From JACDAE01 sp963717195 (GTDB taxonomy: Bacteria; Chloroflexota; Ktedonobacteria; Ktedonobacterales; Ktedonobacteraceae), in NCBI GenBank assembly GCA_963717195.1, contig CAVQVR010000019.1, forward strand, positions 124,001 through 188,000: a stretch of 64,000 nucleotides of DNA. Direction: 5' to 3'. The notes beneath the pieces were generated by a model that worked only from the letters and a program-made list of their open reading frames with translations, ran no database searches and was not told the origin of the DNA. The position numbers and the translations under genes are program-made. This document shows, piece after piece, positions 18,311 to 27,916 of the stretch. Numbering within the stretch: position 1 is the stretch's first letter; each line of letters starts with the position of its first letter.

Positions 18311-18645
18311 AGAACAACCTCCTGCCTTTCTAACACGTATGCATGCATTCCCCCACATCCTCAAAACTAGAACGGCCATTCAAGAAAATAATACCACAAG
18401 AGCATGGGCAATACAAGCATTTTGGAACGTAATTTCCGAATTTTTTTTCGTATTCCCTCTTTTCCCTCTTGCGGCAACGCCATCCCCTTTGCTATACTTC
18501 CTCATATCCGTCTAAATAGACAGAGGCAAACCAGTCACTAAGTAAGAGATAGTAAAATCTCATTTGCGCCAGACACTCCGATAGGTGTACAATAGAGGCA
18601 TTGGATATTCGACGGACACAGGCACGAAAGAGGGTCAAGTAAATT

Positions 18646-19173
18646 ATGGTAGAGATGACAGTTGAGAGCGTGCGAATTAATCTGGCTACGCAACAGCGGG
18701 TGGTCATCTTGAAAGCAACGAAGCAAGAGCGCTATCTCTTTATCTGGATAGCTCATGCGGAGGCGTACGCAATTGCCGTCGAGCTACAAGGTACTACCTC
18801 GCCCCGCCCACTGACACACGATCTCTTGAAAAATATCATCGGAGAACTGGGTGCTAAGATTGTAAGCATCGTGATATCCGATCTGATCGATGAAATCTAC
18901 TACGCCCGCATCGTTCTGGATGTCGCAGGACGCCACGTCGAAATTGACTCACGCCCAAGCGATGCTATCGCCCTGGCAGTACGAGCCAAAACACCCATCT
19001 TTGTTGAAGAAAGCGTCCTGGATCGCGCAGGTGTCGCACTAGAGCAGTCTGAAGAAAAGCAAGCACCAACCAATCGACCCGAGCCAAAGCGGGAGGAAGA
19101 GGCAGATAACCTGGATGCCTATCGCGACTTCATCAATACGCTGGATGTATTAGACGAATTCGGGAAAGATTAA
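18646..19173 (+). CDS. Bifunctional nuclease (DUF151/BFN) domain protein
   Basis: 175 residues. The BFN domain covers about 1-130: MVEMTVESVRI, VILKATKQERYLFIWI, AYAIAVELQG and the hallmark DSRPSDAIALAVRAKTPIFV. The family was described as having DNase and RNase activity in plants and Mycobacterium; its bacterial role is not settled. The acidic C-terminal tail is not conserved. The start follows GAGGGT. Confidence 0.9.
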   Translation: MVEMTVESVRINLATQQRVVILKATKQERYLFIWIAHAEAYAIAVELQGTTSPRPLTHDLLKNIIGELGAKIVSIVISDLIDEIYYARIVLDVAGRHVEIDSRPSDAIALAVRAKTPIFVEESVLDRAGVALEQSEEKQAPTNRPEPKREEEADNLDAYRDFINTLDVLDEFGKD

Positions 19174-19217
19174 TACATCATCCCGTTTGCTACTTCTGAC
19201 GCTACCTCTCCGCTATA

Positions 19218-19826
19218 CTATGCCTGACGCGAATGGAGAAGGAGCTTTAAGCAGCGAACCACGATACGAGAGATCACACCATAGAGCAGAATCGTCAACA
19301 AGGTCACGATTTGCGCTGAAATGGAAAATGGCAAAGGGAGCTGATGCACTAACGTCTGCACAGGCCAGACGAAGATATCACTGATTGTGTAGAGTACATT
19401 CGCCCAGAGTGTACTATCCCACTGCCCTACTATCTTGAGTCCAAAGCTCACCAGCAGCAGCAACTGGACAACCACAAAACAGAGTCCAACCAACGCTGGA
19501 AAAACCTTGCGCAACCTTCGACTAGTTGGAACAGAGCTTTTGGTATCACCAGATTGAGGAGGTGTTATACTCCCCACGGGAGAAGCTGCCTTGCCATTCG
19601 GATGCGCGGACGCTGGTGAAAGGAACGGATACGCGCCGATTAAAGGTGGCTGTGTGGGCACCTGTTGTTGAGATACTGGACGCACCATTGCTATCGGTGG
19701 CGTCTCGGGCGGTAGTCTATCACCTGTTACTGTTGGTGCGTAAGGTGATACGCCAAAGTCAAATGGTTCCGTCGCTTGATTATGTTCATTGATCTCTTCA
19801 GCACCATTCTTCTTCGGTCTTTTCAT
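19218..19826 (-). CDS. YggT-like membrane protein with a proline-rich cytosolic N-terminus
   Basis: 202 residues from the ATG at 19826 (GGGAG 10 bases upstream). Residues 1-105 are polar and proline-rich. The C-terminal part has two to three transmembrane segments with the YggT-like pattern (FPALVGLCFVVVQLLLLVSF; FVWPVQTLVHQLPLPFSIS; IVTLLTILLYGVIS). YggT proteins are linked to osmotic stress and cell-division-associated membrane functions. The match is moderate. Confidence 0.65.
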   Translation of the reverse strand: MKRPKKNGAEEINEHNQATEPFDFGVSPYAPTVTGDRLPPETPPIAMVRPVSQQQVPTQPPLIGAYPFLSPASAHPNGKAASPVGSITPPQSGDTKSSVPTSRRLRKVFPALVGLCFVVVQLLLLVSFGLKIVGQWDSTLWANVLYTISDIFVWPVQTLVHQLPLPFSISAQIVTLLTILLYGVISRIVVRCLKLLLHSRQA

Positions 19827-20103
19827 ATTTCTGTTCTCCCTTGACAAAAATCAATGCGCTGGCGAGTAATAAACTCTCTCCTACTTACTATATAGTACAC
19901 TATGGGAATATAGATTAGCACATCCCAGCTCACCGTTCCATATTTTTTCATTTCAGTTACATAAGACTATTACGGATTGGGCCGAAACAGGGTTGTAAAG
20001 TACAGTACACTACCGCGCAAACCGTCAAAAACCGCTACACAGTTGCTAACAGCTATGTTACAATGGGGCGGAACGTAGTGACGAAGAGGAGATACTTTGG
20101 AAG

Positions 20104-21630
20104 ATGACACAGATTGATAATCATACACAGGAGCAGCAGGGCTCATCCCCAACGGACAAGCCGCGTCTCCGTTTTGCTCCCAGTCCAACAGGCTTTCAGC
20201 ATATTCGGGGGTTTCGTACTGCCCTGTTTAGCTGGCTTCATGCACGCCATAGCGGAGGACAATTTATCCTGCGCATCGAAGATACTGACACTGCACGCAC
20301 GGTGGATGGTGCCGTCGACGATCTCATCAAGGGACTGAACTGGTTCGGTATGGATTATGATGAGGGTCCCGTCATAGGCGGTCCCTATGGTCCTTATTAC
20401 CAGGTACAACGCAAGGCATTATATCAACATTACGCGAACCAGTTGATCGCGTCCGGTCACGCCTATCGCTGCTACTGCACACCTGAACGCCTGGATCAGA
20501 TGCGCAAAGAACAACAGGCAAAAAAGCTGCCTCCGCGCTATGATCGCCGTTGCCGCTACCTTACAGCAGAGGAACGAGCTGCAAATGAGGCCAGTGGTCT
20601 TCCCTGGACGGTGCGTTTTGCTATGCCACTTGATGGCGAAACGGTCGTCCATGATCACCTGCATGGTGACATGGCCTTTAAGAATAGCGACCTGAACGAT
20701 ATGGTGATTATTAAATCGGATGGTCTGGCACTCTATCACCTGGCCCATATTGTGGATGATCATCTGATGGGCATCACCTATGTCCTGCGTGCCGAAGAAT
20801 GGATCTCCAGTTCACCACTGCATGTACAGATTTATAAAGCGCTGGGCTGGCCTCTTCCACTCTTCTACCATGTACCTGATGTCCTGGGTAAGGATAAGAA
20901 GAAATTAAGCAAGCGGCGCAATGCACCATCATGGTCCGACTTCCAGCGCGAGGGCTATCTGCCTGAGGCTGTTTTCAATTTTATGGCACTGCTTGGCTGG
21001 TCGTACGATGACAAAACGGAATTCTTTACGCGTGATGAATTAATCAAAGTGTTTACGCTGGATCGTGTTGGCATTTCTGGTGGTATCTATGATCCTGACA
21101 AGCTTCTCTGGATGAATGGTGTCTATATTCGGCAGTTACCTCTGGACGAACTTGTAGAGCGCACTCTCCCTTACCTGGAGCGCCCTGCTGAAGAAGGTGG
21201 CCTTCCTGATAGTATCAAGCGACCATTAGACCGGGAATATACGGCAAAGGTGCTACAACTCGAACAGGAACGCATGAAAACGCTGGGTGAAGCAGCCAGC
21301 CGTATCGCGTTCTTCTACGTCGATGAACTGACCTACAGCCGTGCTGTCCTGATTGAAAAAGGGATGGACTCGACCCGTACACATGAAGCGCTTGTTCAGG
21401 CTCGTGATCTGCTGGCCAGTCTGGAGTCCTGGGACGCCACGTTAATGGAACCTGCTATGCGGGAACTGGCAAAGACACTTGGATTGAAAGCTGGCCAATT
21501 GTTTGGCCCGGTGCGTAGCGCAGTAAGTGGACTCACAGCAACCCCTCCACTCTTCCAGATGATGGAAGTCCTGGGGCGCGACTTGACATTGTACCGCATT
21601 GAGAAAGCAATTGGACTATTGTCGCAATAA
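20104..21630 (+). CDS. gltX: Glutamyl-tRNA synthetase
   Basis: 508 residues, a full class I synthetase that charges tRNA-Glu (possibly also tRNA-Gln). The Rossmann domain begins RLRFAPSPTGFQHIRGFRTA, a variant of the HIGH region (usual form HVGG/HIGG). A glutamate-binding segment (RIEDTD), the KMSKS loop as KKLSKRRNA, and the C-terminal anticodon-binding helices follow. The ~20-residue N-terminal extension is not conserved. The start follows AGGAGATACTTTGGAAG. Confidence 0.95.
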   Translation: MTQIDNHTQEQQGSSPTDKPRLRFAPSPTGFQHIRGFRTALFSWLHARHSGGQFILRIEDTDTARTVDGAVDDLIKGLNWFGMDYDEGPVIGGPYGPYYQVQRKALYQHYANQLIASGHAYRCYCTPERLDQMRKEQQAKKLPPRYDRRCRYLTAEERAANEASGLPWTVRFAMPLDGETVVHDHLHGDMAFKNSDLNDMVIIKSDGLALYHLAHIVDDHLMGITYVLRAEEWISSSPLHVQIYKALGWPLPLFYHVPDVLGKDKKKLSKRRNAPSWSDFQREGYLPEAVFNFMALLGWSYDDKTEFFTRDELIKVFTLDRVGISGGIYDPDKLLWMNGVYIRQLPLDELVERTLPYLERPAEEGGLPDSIKRPLDREYTAKVLQLEQERMKTLGEAASRIAFFYVDELTYSRAVLIEKGMDSTRTHEALVQARDLLASLESWDATLMEPAMRELAKTLGLKAGQLFGPVRSAVSGLTATPPLFQMMEVLGRDLTLYRIEKAIGLLSQ

Positions 21631-21759
21631 GAAACATTTACGAGAAAGGTCCAGTTCTCCGTCAAATTGCAGAAAGGCAAGAGAAGCAATCATCGTGCGC
21701 CCGCTTTCCTATGAGCACAGTCCCTGGCAGGCGGGCGCTCATGTTCGGTAGAAGCGGTT

Positions 21760-22089
21760 TCAGCGTACTTTTGTTGACGGGCGTTTGAAAAAGAAGGTGT
21801 TGTTTTCGACTGCAACCAGTTCCCATCCCTCCTGTCCAAGGCGAGCAATCGCCAGTTCCCAGGCTTCTGGTTTGAGAGGAAATATTTGCGTTTTTGTCGT
21901 CTTATAATAACAGAGAAAACCATCTTTACCCTCAGCAACGCTCCCTATGAGCTTACAGTATTCCCATGTATTCACGCCAAACACCCCTTTCTCTTCAAGT
22001 AACGTGCTTCTCCTATCACTCTTTTTAAAACGAAACAAGGTGAAGCTTTTATCATTTTTGGGATCGATATTGACATAGTGTCCTAACAT
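21760..22089 (-). CDS. DUF4177-like small protein
   Basis: 109 residues. The C-terminal half has the pattern WELAIARLGQEGWELVAVEN, then FFFKRP, as in DUF4177 (a helix followed by GWELV and a strand). The start has no clear Shine-Dalgarno. It converges with gltX; an 8-bp GC inverted repeat (21697-21704/21731-21738) lies between. Function is unknown. Confidence 0.7.
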   Translation of the reverse strand: MLGHYVNIDPKNDKSFTLFRFKKSDRRSTLLEEKGVFGVNTWEYCKLIGSVAEGKDGFLCYYKTTKTQIFPLKPEAWELAIARLGQEGWELVAVENNTFFFKRPSTKVR

Positions 22090-22141
22090 AGTACAATAGA
22101 TACACTCTCACAATCTCATAAGCCTCACAAAAGGATTTTTT

Positions 22142-22804
22142 ATGATTAATAAAGACTACCTCCTGCGTATAGCGGAGAAAGTAGGCAGAGCGTTAGCTAC
22201 TATTATCGGTCTGCGCGAGTACAATAAGGATGAAGAAGCGCTCATCTACATTGATGATCTGCTCCTTCAAACGGTAGGCCTCACCTCTCGCTTTCTCAAT
22301 TCTCTTTCCGAAGAGATGCTGGTAAAAACAATCTCGCCTCTCGGTATCCTGAACGTAGAGGCATGTATGTGGATCGCCTCGATGCTCAAGGCTGAAGGCG
22401 AAATCTATGAAAGCCAGAACAATGCAGCGGCAAGTTATTATCGCTACCATAAAGCATTATACCTGTTCCTGGTCCTGATCCTTCAAGAGCCTGTTCCAAA
22501 CGACTCGGACGTGTATGGCAATATCGATATATTACTAAACAAACTGACAGACTACGAACTTCCAGCGGCCACAAAAAATCATCTTTTTGCTTATTACGAG
22601 CATATCGGGAACTATGGGAAAGCCGAAGATACCCTCTTCGATTTATTGGAAACGAACTCTGATACTCAACAAACCAGCCCGTTACACGAACGTGGTCAGG
22701 CGTTCTATACACGACTGGGTACGAAAAGCGATGCTGATCTCGCGGCCGGAAATCTGTCGCGAGAGGAAGTTGAAGAGGGATTGGCTCAGCTAGGAAAGAT
22801 ATAA
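22142..22804 (+). CDS. DUF6483-like helical protein
   Basis: 220 residues, all alpha. The N-terminus MINKDYLLRIAEKVGRALAT resembles the start of DUF6483 proteins. TPR-like helices follow (YYRYHKALYLFLVLI; HIGNYGKAEDTLFDLLE). The start follows AAAGGA. The assignment to the family comes from memory of the N-terminal pattern and is tentative; function is unknown. Confidence 0.6.
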   Translation: MINKDYLLRIAEKVGRALATIIGLREYNKDEEALIYIDDLLLQTVGLTSRFLNSLSEEMLVKTISPLGILNVEACMWIASMLKAEGEIYESQNNAAASYYRYHKALYLFLVLILQEPVPNDSDVYGNIDILLNKLTDYELPAATKNHLFAYYEHIGNYGKAEDTLFDLLETNSDTQQTSPLHERGQAFYTRLGTKSDADLAAGNLSREEVEEGLAQLGKI

Positions 22805-22893
22805 ATACCACTGGACAAAAATGGGCAAATTGATTACACTTACTTAACATGATTTAAGCATCCGTTAACGTACATGGAAAGTAAGTGCCATCA

Positions 22894-23586
22894 ATGTCAG
22901 CCACCCAAACGAAAGAAGTCTTTTTACCCAGAAGAGGTTCACGCGTGTCATCGGTCAAATCACCTCAGGTTGTACGCTCCACCGTCGCGGATTCGTGGCG
23001 TTGGATATGGCGCGATGTCTTAATGCGCATTATTCCTATGGGTGCCATTCCTTTCATCTACATCGTGATTTTCCACCAGCCACTCGCATTTCTTGGCCTG
23101 ACATTGCACGACGTTCCCCAACAGATTGCACTTGGTCTGATTGTTGGCATTGGGATGGCAGCTTTTGCCGCTCTCTACCGTATGTTTATCGTCGGTCCCT
23201 GGTTTCGCTGGCCCACACTCAGTGATCAGCTTGTTCAAAGCTCCTTCTATCTGTTTATCAATGCCCCTATAGAAGAGCTTTTCTTTCGTGGCTTTGTGCT
23301 AGGGGCCATCACCTATTGGACTGGCTCCTTAGGTCTGGGCTGGCTCATCAGCACGGTTGCCTATACGCTCTATCATCGCCTCGGCAAGTGGAACTGGCGC
23401 AGCGTTGGCGGCGTCGGACTGGCTGGAATCGTCTTTAGCCTGGTCTATCTCCTACCCACAGGCCCTCACACCTTACTTGCCGTCATTATTGTGCATGGAT
23501 TTGCCACCAGTGGTTTCCTCAGTTGGGGCGACGAAGTACTCTATCGACGCTGGAAACATAGACAGTCTAGAATAATAGAGTCCTAA
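22894..23586 (+). CDS. CPBP-family intramembrane metalloprotease (CAAX-type)
   Basis: 230 residues from the ATG at 22894 (GGAAAG upstream). Six to eight hydrophobic segments carry the conserved glutamates EELFFRGF (motif 1), a second motif YTLYHR and a third motif VHGFATS, the arrangement of Abi/CPBP glutamic-type proteases. In bacteria the family includes prenyl-peptidases and bacteriocin-immunity proteins. It is followed by a sugar-nucleotide enzyme. Confidence 0.85.
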   Translation: MSATQTKEVFLPRRGSRVSSVKSPQVVRSTVADSWRWIWRDVLMRIIPMGAIPFIYIVIFHQPLAFLGLTLHDVPQQIALGLIVGIGMAAFAALYRMFIVGPWFRWPTLSDQLVQSSFYLFINAPIEELFFRGFVLGAITYWTGSLGLGWLISTVAYTLYHRLGKWNWRSVGGVGLAGIVFSLVYLLPTGPHTLLAVIIVHGFATSGFLSWGDEVLYRRWKHRQSRIIES

Positions 23587-23689
23587 TCAAAGCCGCGCCG
23601 TTACCTGCTGGCTTCCGATTCGTCTAGCCAATAAGGTATGATAAAGAGAGATACCTTAAATTACTCTCTATTTCTGGAGGTCTAGTTCT

Positions 23690-24640
23690 TTGAACACTGT
23701 TGTTACTGGTGGAGCAGGGTTTATCGGCTCTCATCTTTGTACGCGCTTACTTGATCAAGGCCATACTGTGCTCTGTGTAGATAATCTTCTTACTGGCTCT
23801 ATACACAATATAGCACCATTATTGCATAATCCCCGCTTTACATTCTTGCAACACGATGTCACACAGCCATTTCATTGTGAGGCGGAGACTATTTTCCACC
23901 TCGCGAGTCCGGCCAGCCCGATTGGCTACATGGAACACCCCATTGAGACAATCCTGGTCAATAGCCAGGGGACATATCAGATGCTCGAACTGGCACGCAA
24001 ACAACACGCACGCTTTCTTGTCGCCTCCACCTCTGAGATCTACGGCGATCCGCTGGTGCATCCACAAACCGAAGAGTATTGGGGCAACGTCAATTCTATT
24101 GGCCCTCGCGCCTGCTATGATGAAAGTAAGCGCCTGAGCGAAACATTGACGATGGAATTTTATCGCCAGTATCAACTCGATGCACGCATTGTACGTATTT
24201 TCAATACCTATGGACCAAATAGTCAGATTGATGATGGGCGTATGATCCCCAATTTTATTACGCAAGCACTAAAAAATGAACCTCTCATTATTTATGGTGA
24301 TGGCAACAAGACACGCAGCATTTGTTATGTAAGCGATATGGTAGAGGGGTTGCTCCTGGCTATGGCGACTCCCAGGACGGCTGGAGAGGTCTTCAATCTC
24401 GGCAATACGGAAGAGCACACGGTCCTTGAATATGCACAGACCATCATCCGCCTCTGCGGAGCCTCTTCCAACATCCTTTTCGAGACGAGCCGCGTCGATG
24501 ATCCCGAACGCCGTCGCCCCAATATTGAGAAAGCACAGCGTGTGCTAGGTTGGCAATTGCAAGTGAATATGGAAGAAGGGCTAAAACGCACTATCGAATG
24601 GTTCAGCAACCATATTAATCAATTATCTATCATCTCTTAG
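23690..24640 (+). CDS. UDP-glucuronic acid decarboxylase-like NAD-dependent epimerase
   Basis: 316 residues, an extended SDR. The NAD-binding motif is TGGAGFIGSH, and the substrate motifs match UDP-xylose synthase: FHLASPASP, STSEIYGDP, EYWGNVNSIGPRACYDESKR (Tyr-x3-Lys dyad in YDESK) and GDGNKTRSICYVSD. It would make UDP-xylose for surface polysaccharide. The start is a TTG because GGAGG lies 9 bases upstream and no ATG is near. The downstream membrane protein starts 105 bases later, so both may serve cell-envelope synthesis. Confidence 0.92.
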   Translation: MNTVVTGGAGFIGSHLCTRLLDQGHTVLCVDNLLTGSIHNIAPLLHNPRFTFLQHDVTQPFHCEAETIFHLASPASPIGYMEHPIETILVNSQGTYQMLELARKQHARFLVASTSEIYGDPLVHPQTEEYWGNVNSIGPRACYDESKRLSETLTMEFYRQYQLDARIVRIFNTYGPNSQIDDGRMIPNFITQALKNEPLIIYGDGNKTRSICYVSDMVEGLLLAMATPRTAGEVFNLGNTEEHTVLEYAQTIIRLCGASSNILFETSRVDDPERRRPNIEKAQRVLGWQLQVNMEEGLKRTIEWFSNHINQLSIIS

Positions 24641-24744
24641 CCAAAAAGTGAAATAGCGCCAAAAACTGACAAATAAATGGGTCTTCTATGGTAGGATTGA
24701 TAGCAGTGCTTCTCTCCATCTGTATAGAGAACCAGGAGGATGTT

Positions 24745-25878
24745 TTGATTACGGATAACGTTAACGATTCTAGTATGTCTTCTGCTGATATCAAGCCGCA
24801 GATTGTAGAGGAAAAAACCTCCGGAGCACCTCCTGAAACAATACAGGATGCAGCCGAAATCACGCATGAGCAACTCGCGCTCAGCAAAAAACTGCTGAAC
24901 TGGCGCACATTACTACCGCTCGTCGTCGTTATCGTGGCTCTGATCATCTTCGCACAAAAATCAAATATCAATCCACAGAAAACATGGAATGTTATTCGTA
25001 GCGCCAATCTCTTCTTCTTCCTGGTAGCATTCTTTATCTATTATTGCTCATTTGCGATACGTGCACTGCGATGGCGACTCCTGTTAGAAAATGTGGGTTT
25101 TACACGTGCAAATGGCATCCAGTTGCCAAAGTTCTGGAAACTTGTAGAGATTATCTACATCTCCTTCTTCGCTAATAGTGTCATACCTGCAAAACTCGGT
25201 GATCTCTATCGAGCATATTTGTTACGTCAGGAGATAGGGGTATCCACGACGCGCAGCTTTGGCACCGTTCTGGCAGAGCGCTTGCTGGACCTTATCGTGC
25301 TTCTTCTCCTGTTTATTCCAGCGCTTCTCATTAGCCTTCATGCAAACATGCCTCCCCAATTGCATTTAAGCCTGGAAATTCTGCTGATCGTCGTCGTTGT
25401 CGGCATCGCCGGGCTATTTGTGCTACGTATGGGTCGTGAGCCCATTGCGAAACTGGTGCCCCCACGTTTTCGTGAACACTACTATCATCTTCAAGAAGGA
25501 ACGCTTGGCTCATTTCGGCGAGTACCTGCATTGGCAGGACTGACGGTTGGCGTCTGGACCTGCGAAGCCCTACGTTTCTTCTTCGTAGCTGCCTCTCTTA
25601 GCTTGATAGGTGGTAGTTTCATCCATATTCTTGCAGCGGCAGTCGTAATTGGCCTGGGTGAGGCATTGCTCACTGCCCTTCCCACAACAGGCGGCGGCAT
25701 TGGACTCGTCGAGGGCGGTATGGTGGCAATGATCGCTCTTTTCTACCATGGACCAGACGCCGTCAACCTGACTGCAGCCGCAATTCTGCTTGATCGCACC
25801 ATCAGCCTGTTTAGCATCCTCCTTATCGGCCTGGTTGTCTTTCTAATCGAGTTTGGAAGGAAAGCTACGCAAAAATAA
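24745..25878 (+). CDS. Lysylphosphatidylglycerol-synthase/UPF0104-type flippase family membrane protein
   Basis: 377 residues from a TTG with AGGAGG 5 bases upstream; a same-frame ATG at 24688 lacks a Shine-Dalgarno. About eight transmembrane helices follow a ~50-residue polar N-terminus. The family pattern is clear: YYCSFAIRALRWRLLLE, NSVIPAKLGDLYRAYLLR, GTVLAERLLDLIVLLLL and a final TALPTTGGGIGLVEGG. Only the membrane domain is present; the aminoacyl-transfer domain of MprF is absent. It probably translocates lipid-linked sugars or phospholipids. Confidence 0.88.
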   Translation: MITDNVNDSSMSSADIKPQIVEEKTSGAPPETIQDAAEITHEQLALSKKLLNWRTLLPLVVVIVALIIFAQKSNINPQKTWNVIRSANLFFFLVAFFIYYCSFAIRALRWRLLLENVGFTRANGIQLPKFWKLVEIIYISFFANSVIPAKLGDLYRAYLLRQEIGVSTTRSFGTVLAERLLDLIVLLLLFIPALLISLHANMPPQLHLSLEILLIVVVVGIAGLFVLRMGREPIAKLVPPRFREHYYHLQEGTLGSFRRVPALAGLTVGVWTCEALRFFFVAASLSLIGGSFIHILAAAVVIGLGEALLTALPTTGGGIGLVEGGMVAMIALFYHGPDAVNLTAAAILLDRTISLFSILLIGLVVFLIEFGRKATQK

Positions 25879-25925
25879 AATTATCTTATTTACACACAAG
25901 CTCGCAAGATCAGGCAAAAAAAGTT

Positions 25926-25962
25926 GATCCCTGCCAGAAGTTCTCTTGCAGGGGTCTTTTTC
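25926..25962 (+). terminator. Intrinsic terminator after the flippase-type gene
   Basis: GATCCCTGC and GCAGGGGTC pair (one G-U) around a 13-base loop and are followed by TTTTTCTC. Confidence 0.75.
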
Positions 25963-25984
25963 TCGGTTGAAAAACATACTTATG

Positions 25985-26272
25985 TTAACATGGGGCACCT
26001 TTAGCAAAAAGGTTGAGCATCTGAGCGCGATACTGAGGATCTTTGATTAGGTTCTCCAACTCAAGGACTTTCCCAATTGAGTTTTCCTCGGTCATAATCC
26101 ACTGATCTGTGTTTGACCAGAGATCTATGAATACGATTTCATCTTGTATTCGTATTGTGATCTTTTCGGGATGCCGATGTTTTAACTGGGGGAAACGCGC
26201 CTTCATAATCTCTTTTAGAAAGTTGAGAACATCTTGTGATGGTTCGCGCTGAAGAGGTTTCTCTAAAGTCAT
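25985..26272 (-). CDS. Hypothetical protein
   Basis: 95 residues, start supported by AAGGAG 7 bases upstream. There is an N-terminal helix (DVLNFLKEIMKARFPQLK), a beta section (KITIRIQDEIVFIDLWSN) and a C-terminal helical part. No family is recognised. It converges with the flippase-type gene across the terminator. Confidence 0.6.
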   Translation of the reverse strand: MTLEKPLQREPSQDVLNFLKEIMKARFPQLKHRHPEKITIRIQDEIVFIDLWSNTDQWIMTEENSIGKVLELENLIKDPQYRAQMLNLFAKGAPC

Positions 26273-26714
26273 GCTTATCTCCTTGTGAAGTTCCGCAGGA
26301 ATACTTCCCGTCCTCCTGCTTCCAGTTTAGCCTGGTGATAATGGTAGAGAGAGCGAAGCCAATATGAGTAATACTGGTAAAATCCACGACGGTGCGTCCA
26401 TGGTATAGGACTTACCGAAGCAACCATTAGAGCCCCTTCAACTTGTTATAAACAAGGGCTTTCCAATAAGGAAAACTGGCTATCTGGTTCTTTGTGTATA
26501 TTATACCATATTGGCTTTTTAAAAATTCTCTTTTCATAATTATGACTTGAAGTTTAGACAAAATTGCAATAACTCTTCTTCAATTGAAAAAGGTCTAGCC
26601 TCTATCAGGCATTGGGAAAAAGTCAATTATGACGAAACATCCCTTATATTTTTTTACTGTCAGCACGTATGGAATAACCCATGCGTGCCGACGAGATGAT
26701 GTAGCAGATCAGCG
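26273..26714. other. Gene-free interval with a 14-bp imperfect hairpin
   Basis: 442 bases, AT-rich. No gene is supported. A hairpin (GTCAGCACGTATGG pairing with CCATGCGTGCCGAC, two mismatches, about 26660-26695) lies after the secreted-protein gene on the minus strand. The T-run is on the wrong side for a minus-strand terminator. Confidence 0.35.
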
Positions 26715-27317
26715 TTAATTTACTTGATTATAGTCGTAAGGTTGCAATCCACTGCATACATATCCATATGCTGTAGTAACAGTTAAGTTCTTTAACACTG
26801 CATATACGTCGTAGCTGGTACCAGTATGTGCAGTAGTGGTATTGGACCAGGTATCTCCAAAGTATCCTTGTGAACCGCTGTATCCACCGCCGTGATTCGA
26901 AGCAAAGTTGTACCATGTCACTTGCCAACTTATATATACCATGTACCCAAGTGAAGAACTGGCACCAATATTGATCGAGGGATATCCATTGTTGTAATTG
27001 TCGATAAGAGATAGCCAACTCGTTCCACAGCTTCCACTGACAGTGTTATGAGGGTTGACAGTGTTATGAGAAGTGGTGCCTCCCTTTGAACAGAGACCTG
27101 CTGTCTGAGCTTTTTTTAGCACAGTCGGTGAGAGTTTAGGACAGTCTACGATAAGCCCAACAGCAATCTTTGTAGCTGATACTGAATGTGGAATACTGCT
27201 CGCATATGCTGCACCACTATTTATGATGAAGCTAAAACCTACGAGAAACACTAAAGTGGTAACCACAAACGCTAGCTTGTTAGAGAGCATAGCCAAAAAA
27301 ACAGGTTTTCGGTACAT
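26715..27317 (-). CDS. Secreted protein of unknown function
   Basis: 200 residues with a signal peptide: basic start (YRKP), hydrophobic core FVVTTLVFLVGFSFII and an AYASS cleavage region at about residues 38-41. The mature part is rich in Ser, Thr, Gly, Tyr and Asn and has two cysteine pairs (CPKL...GLCSKG; SGSCG...GYVCSG) that could form disulfides. The beta-rich end resembles a small extracellular beta-sandwich, with no known family. An AAAGGA lies 11 bases before the ATG. Confidence 0.75.
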   Translation of the reverse strand: MYRKPVFLAMLSNKLAFVVTTLVFLVGFSFIINSGAAYASSIPHSVSATKIAVGLIVDCPKLSPTVLKKAQTAGLCSKGGTTSHNTVNPHNTVSGSCGTSWLSLIDNYNNGYPSINIGASSSLGYMVYISWQVTWYNFASNHGGGYSGSQGYFGDTWSNTTTAHTGTSYDVYAVLKNLTVTTAYGYVCSGLQPYDYNQVN

Positions 27318-27737
27318 GTGTAGAAATCCTTTCTCTTAAAAGACATAGATCTGCTTGAAGATCTTGGAAACATAATAGGTAGTAACATCTGTATTGTTTT
27401 GAATACTTTACAGAATGCTTGTACCCTATAAGAGCAGTAATAAATCTGCCCTGTGAGATATTTGCAGTTCATCTCTTACATCTGTATTGCAAGGGTGCAG
27501 TACTATACCCATGAGGTAATTTTAATAGTTGCATACTCATTAGCAGAGAGATAAGATCAACTATAGCTAATACATCTACCCTGCAACTATATACATCTAT
27601 CTGCGACTATATCTTGCTTTGGCTTATCGTGCCAAATAATCGCAATCTCCCGATAAAAATATCTAGCATGCTAGATATTGCTTAATCTAGGTTCTTAATC
27701 TAGGTTCTTAATCTAGGTTAAGGAGCACATACATAAG
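27318..27737. promoter_or_regulatory. Repeat-rich regulatory interval upstream of the small ORF and XRE gene
   Basis: The interval contains a perfect 18-bp palindrome TATCTAGCATGCTAGATA (27660-27677), then three exact tandem copies of the 13-mer CTTAATCTAGGTT (27681-27719). All share ATCTAG, giving five half-sites in 60 bases just before the downstream ORF. This looks like an operator array. The left part has CATCTA/ACTATA motifs repeated loosely at 27560-27615. Confidence 0.5.
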
Positions 27738-27902
27738 ATGAAACTTGCAAATATCCTTTACGATTTACATAATACCAAATTACCTACTAACTTGAAAGAT
27801 CGTTTGGTATCGTTTAATATTGATAGAGGCAAAGAAGGTATTTCTTCTTTCTATCATAAAGTGAACATGATAAATCACCATCTTAATCTGCGTAAAAAAT
27901 GA
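27738..27902 (+). CDS. Small ORF (54 aa) translationally coupled to the XRE gene
   Basis: The ATG follows AAGGAG by 12 bases. The product begins MKLANILYDLHNTKLP, is basic at its end and contains no known motif. Its TGA overlaps the next frame by ATGA, and its last codons overlap the Shine-Dalgarno of the XRE gene. It may be a leader peptide or an uncharacterised small partner protein. Confidence 0.4.
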   Translation: MKLANILYDLHNTKLPTNLKDRLVSFNIDRGKEGISSFYHKVNMINHHLNLRKK

Positions 27903-27916
27903 AAAGGAGCAGAGAC

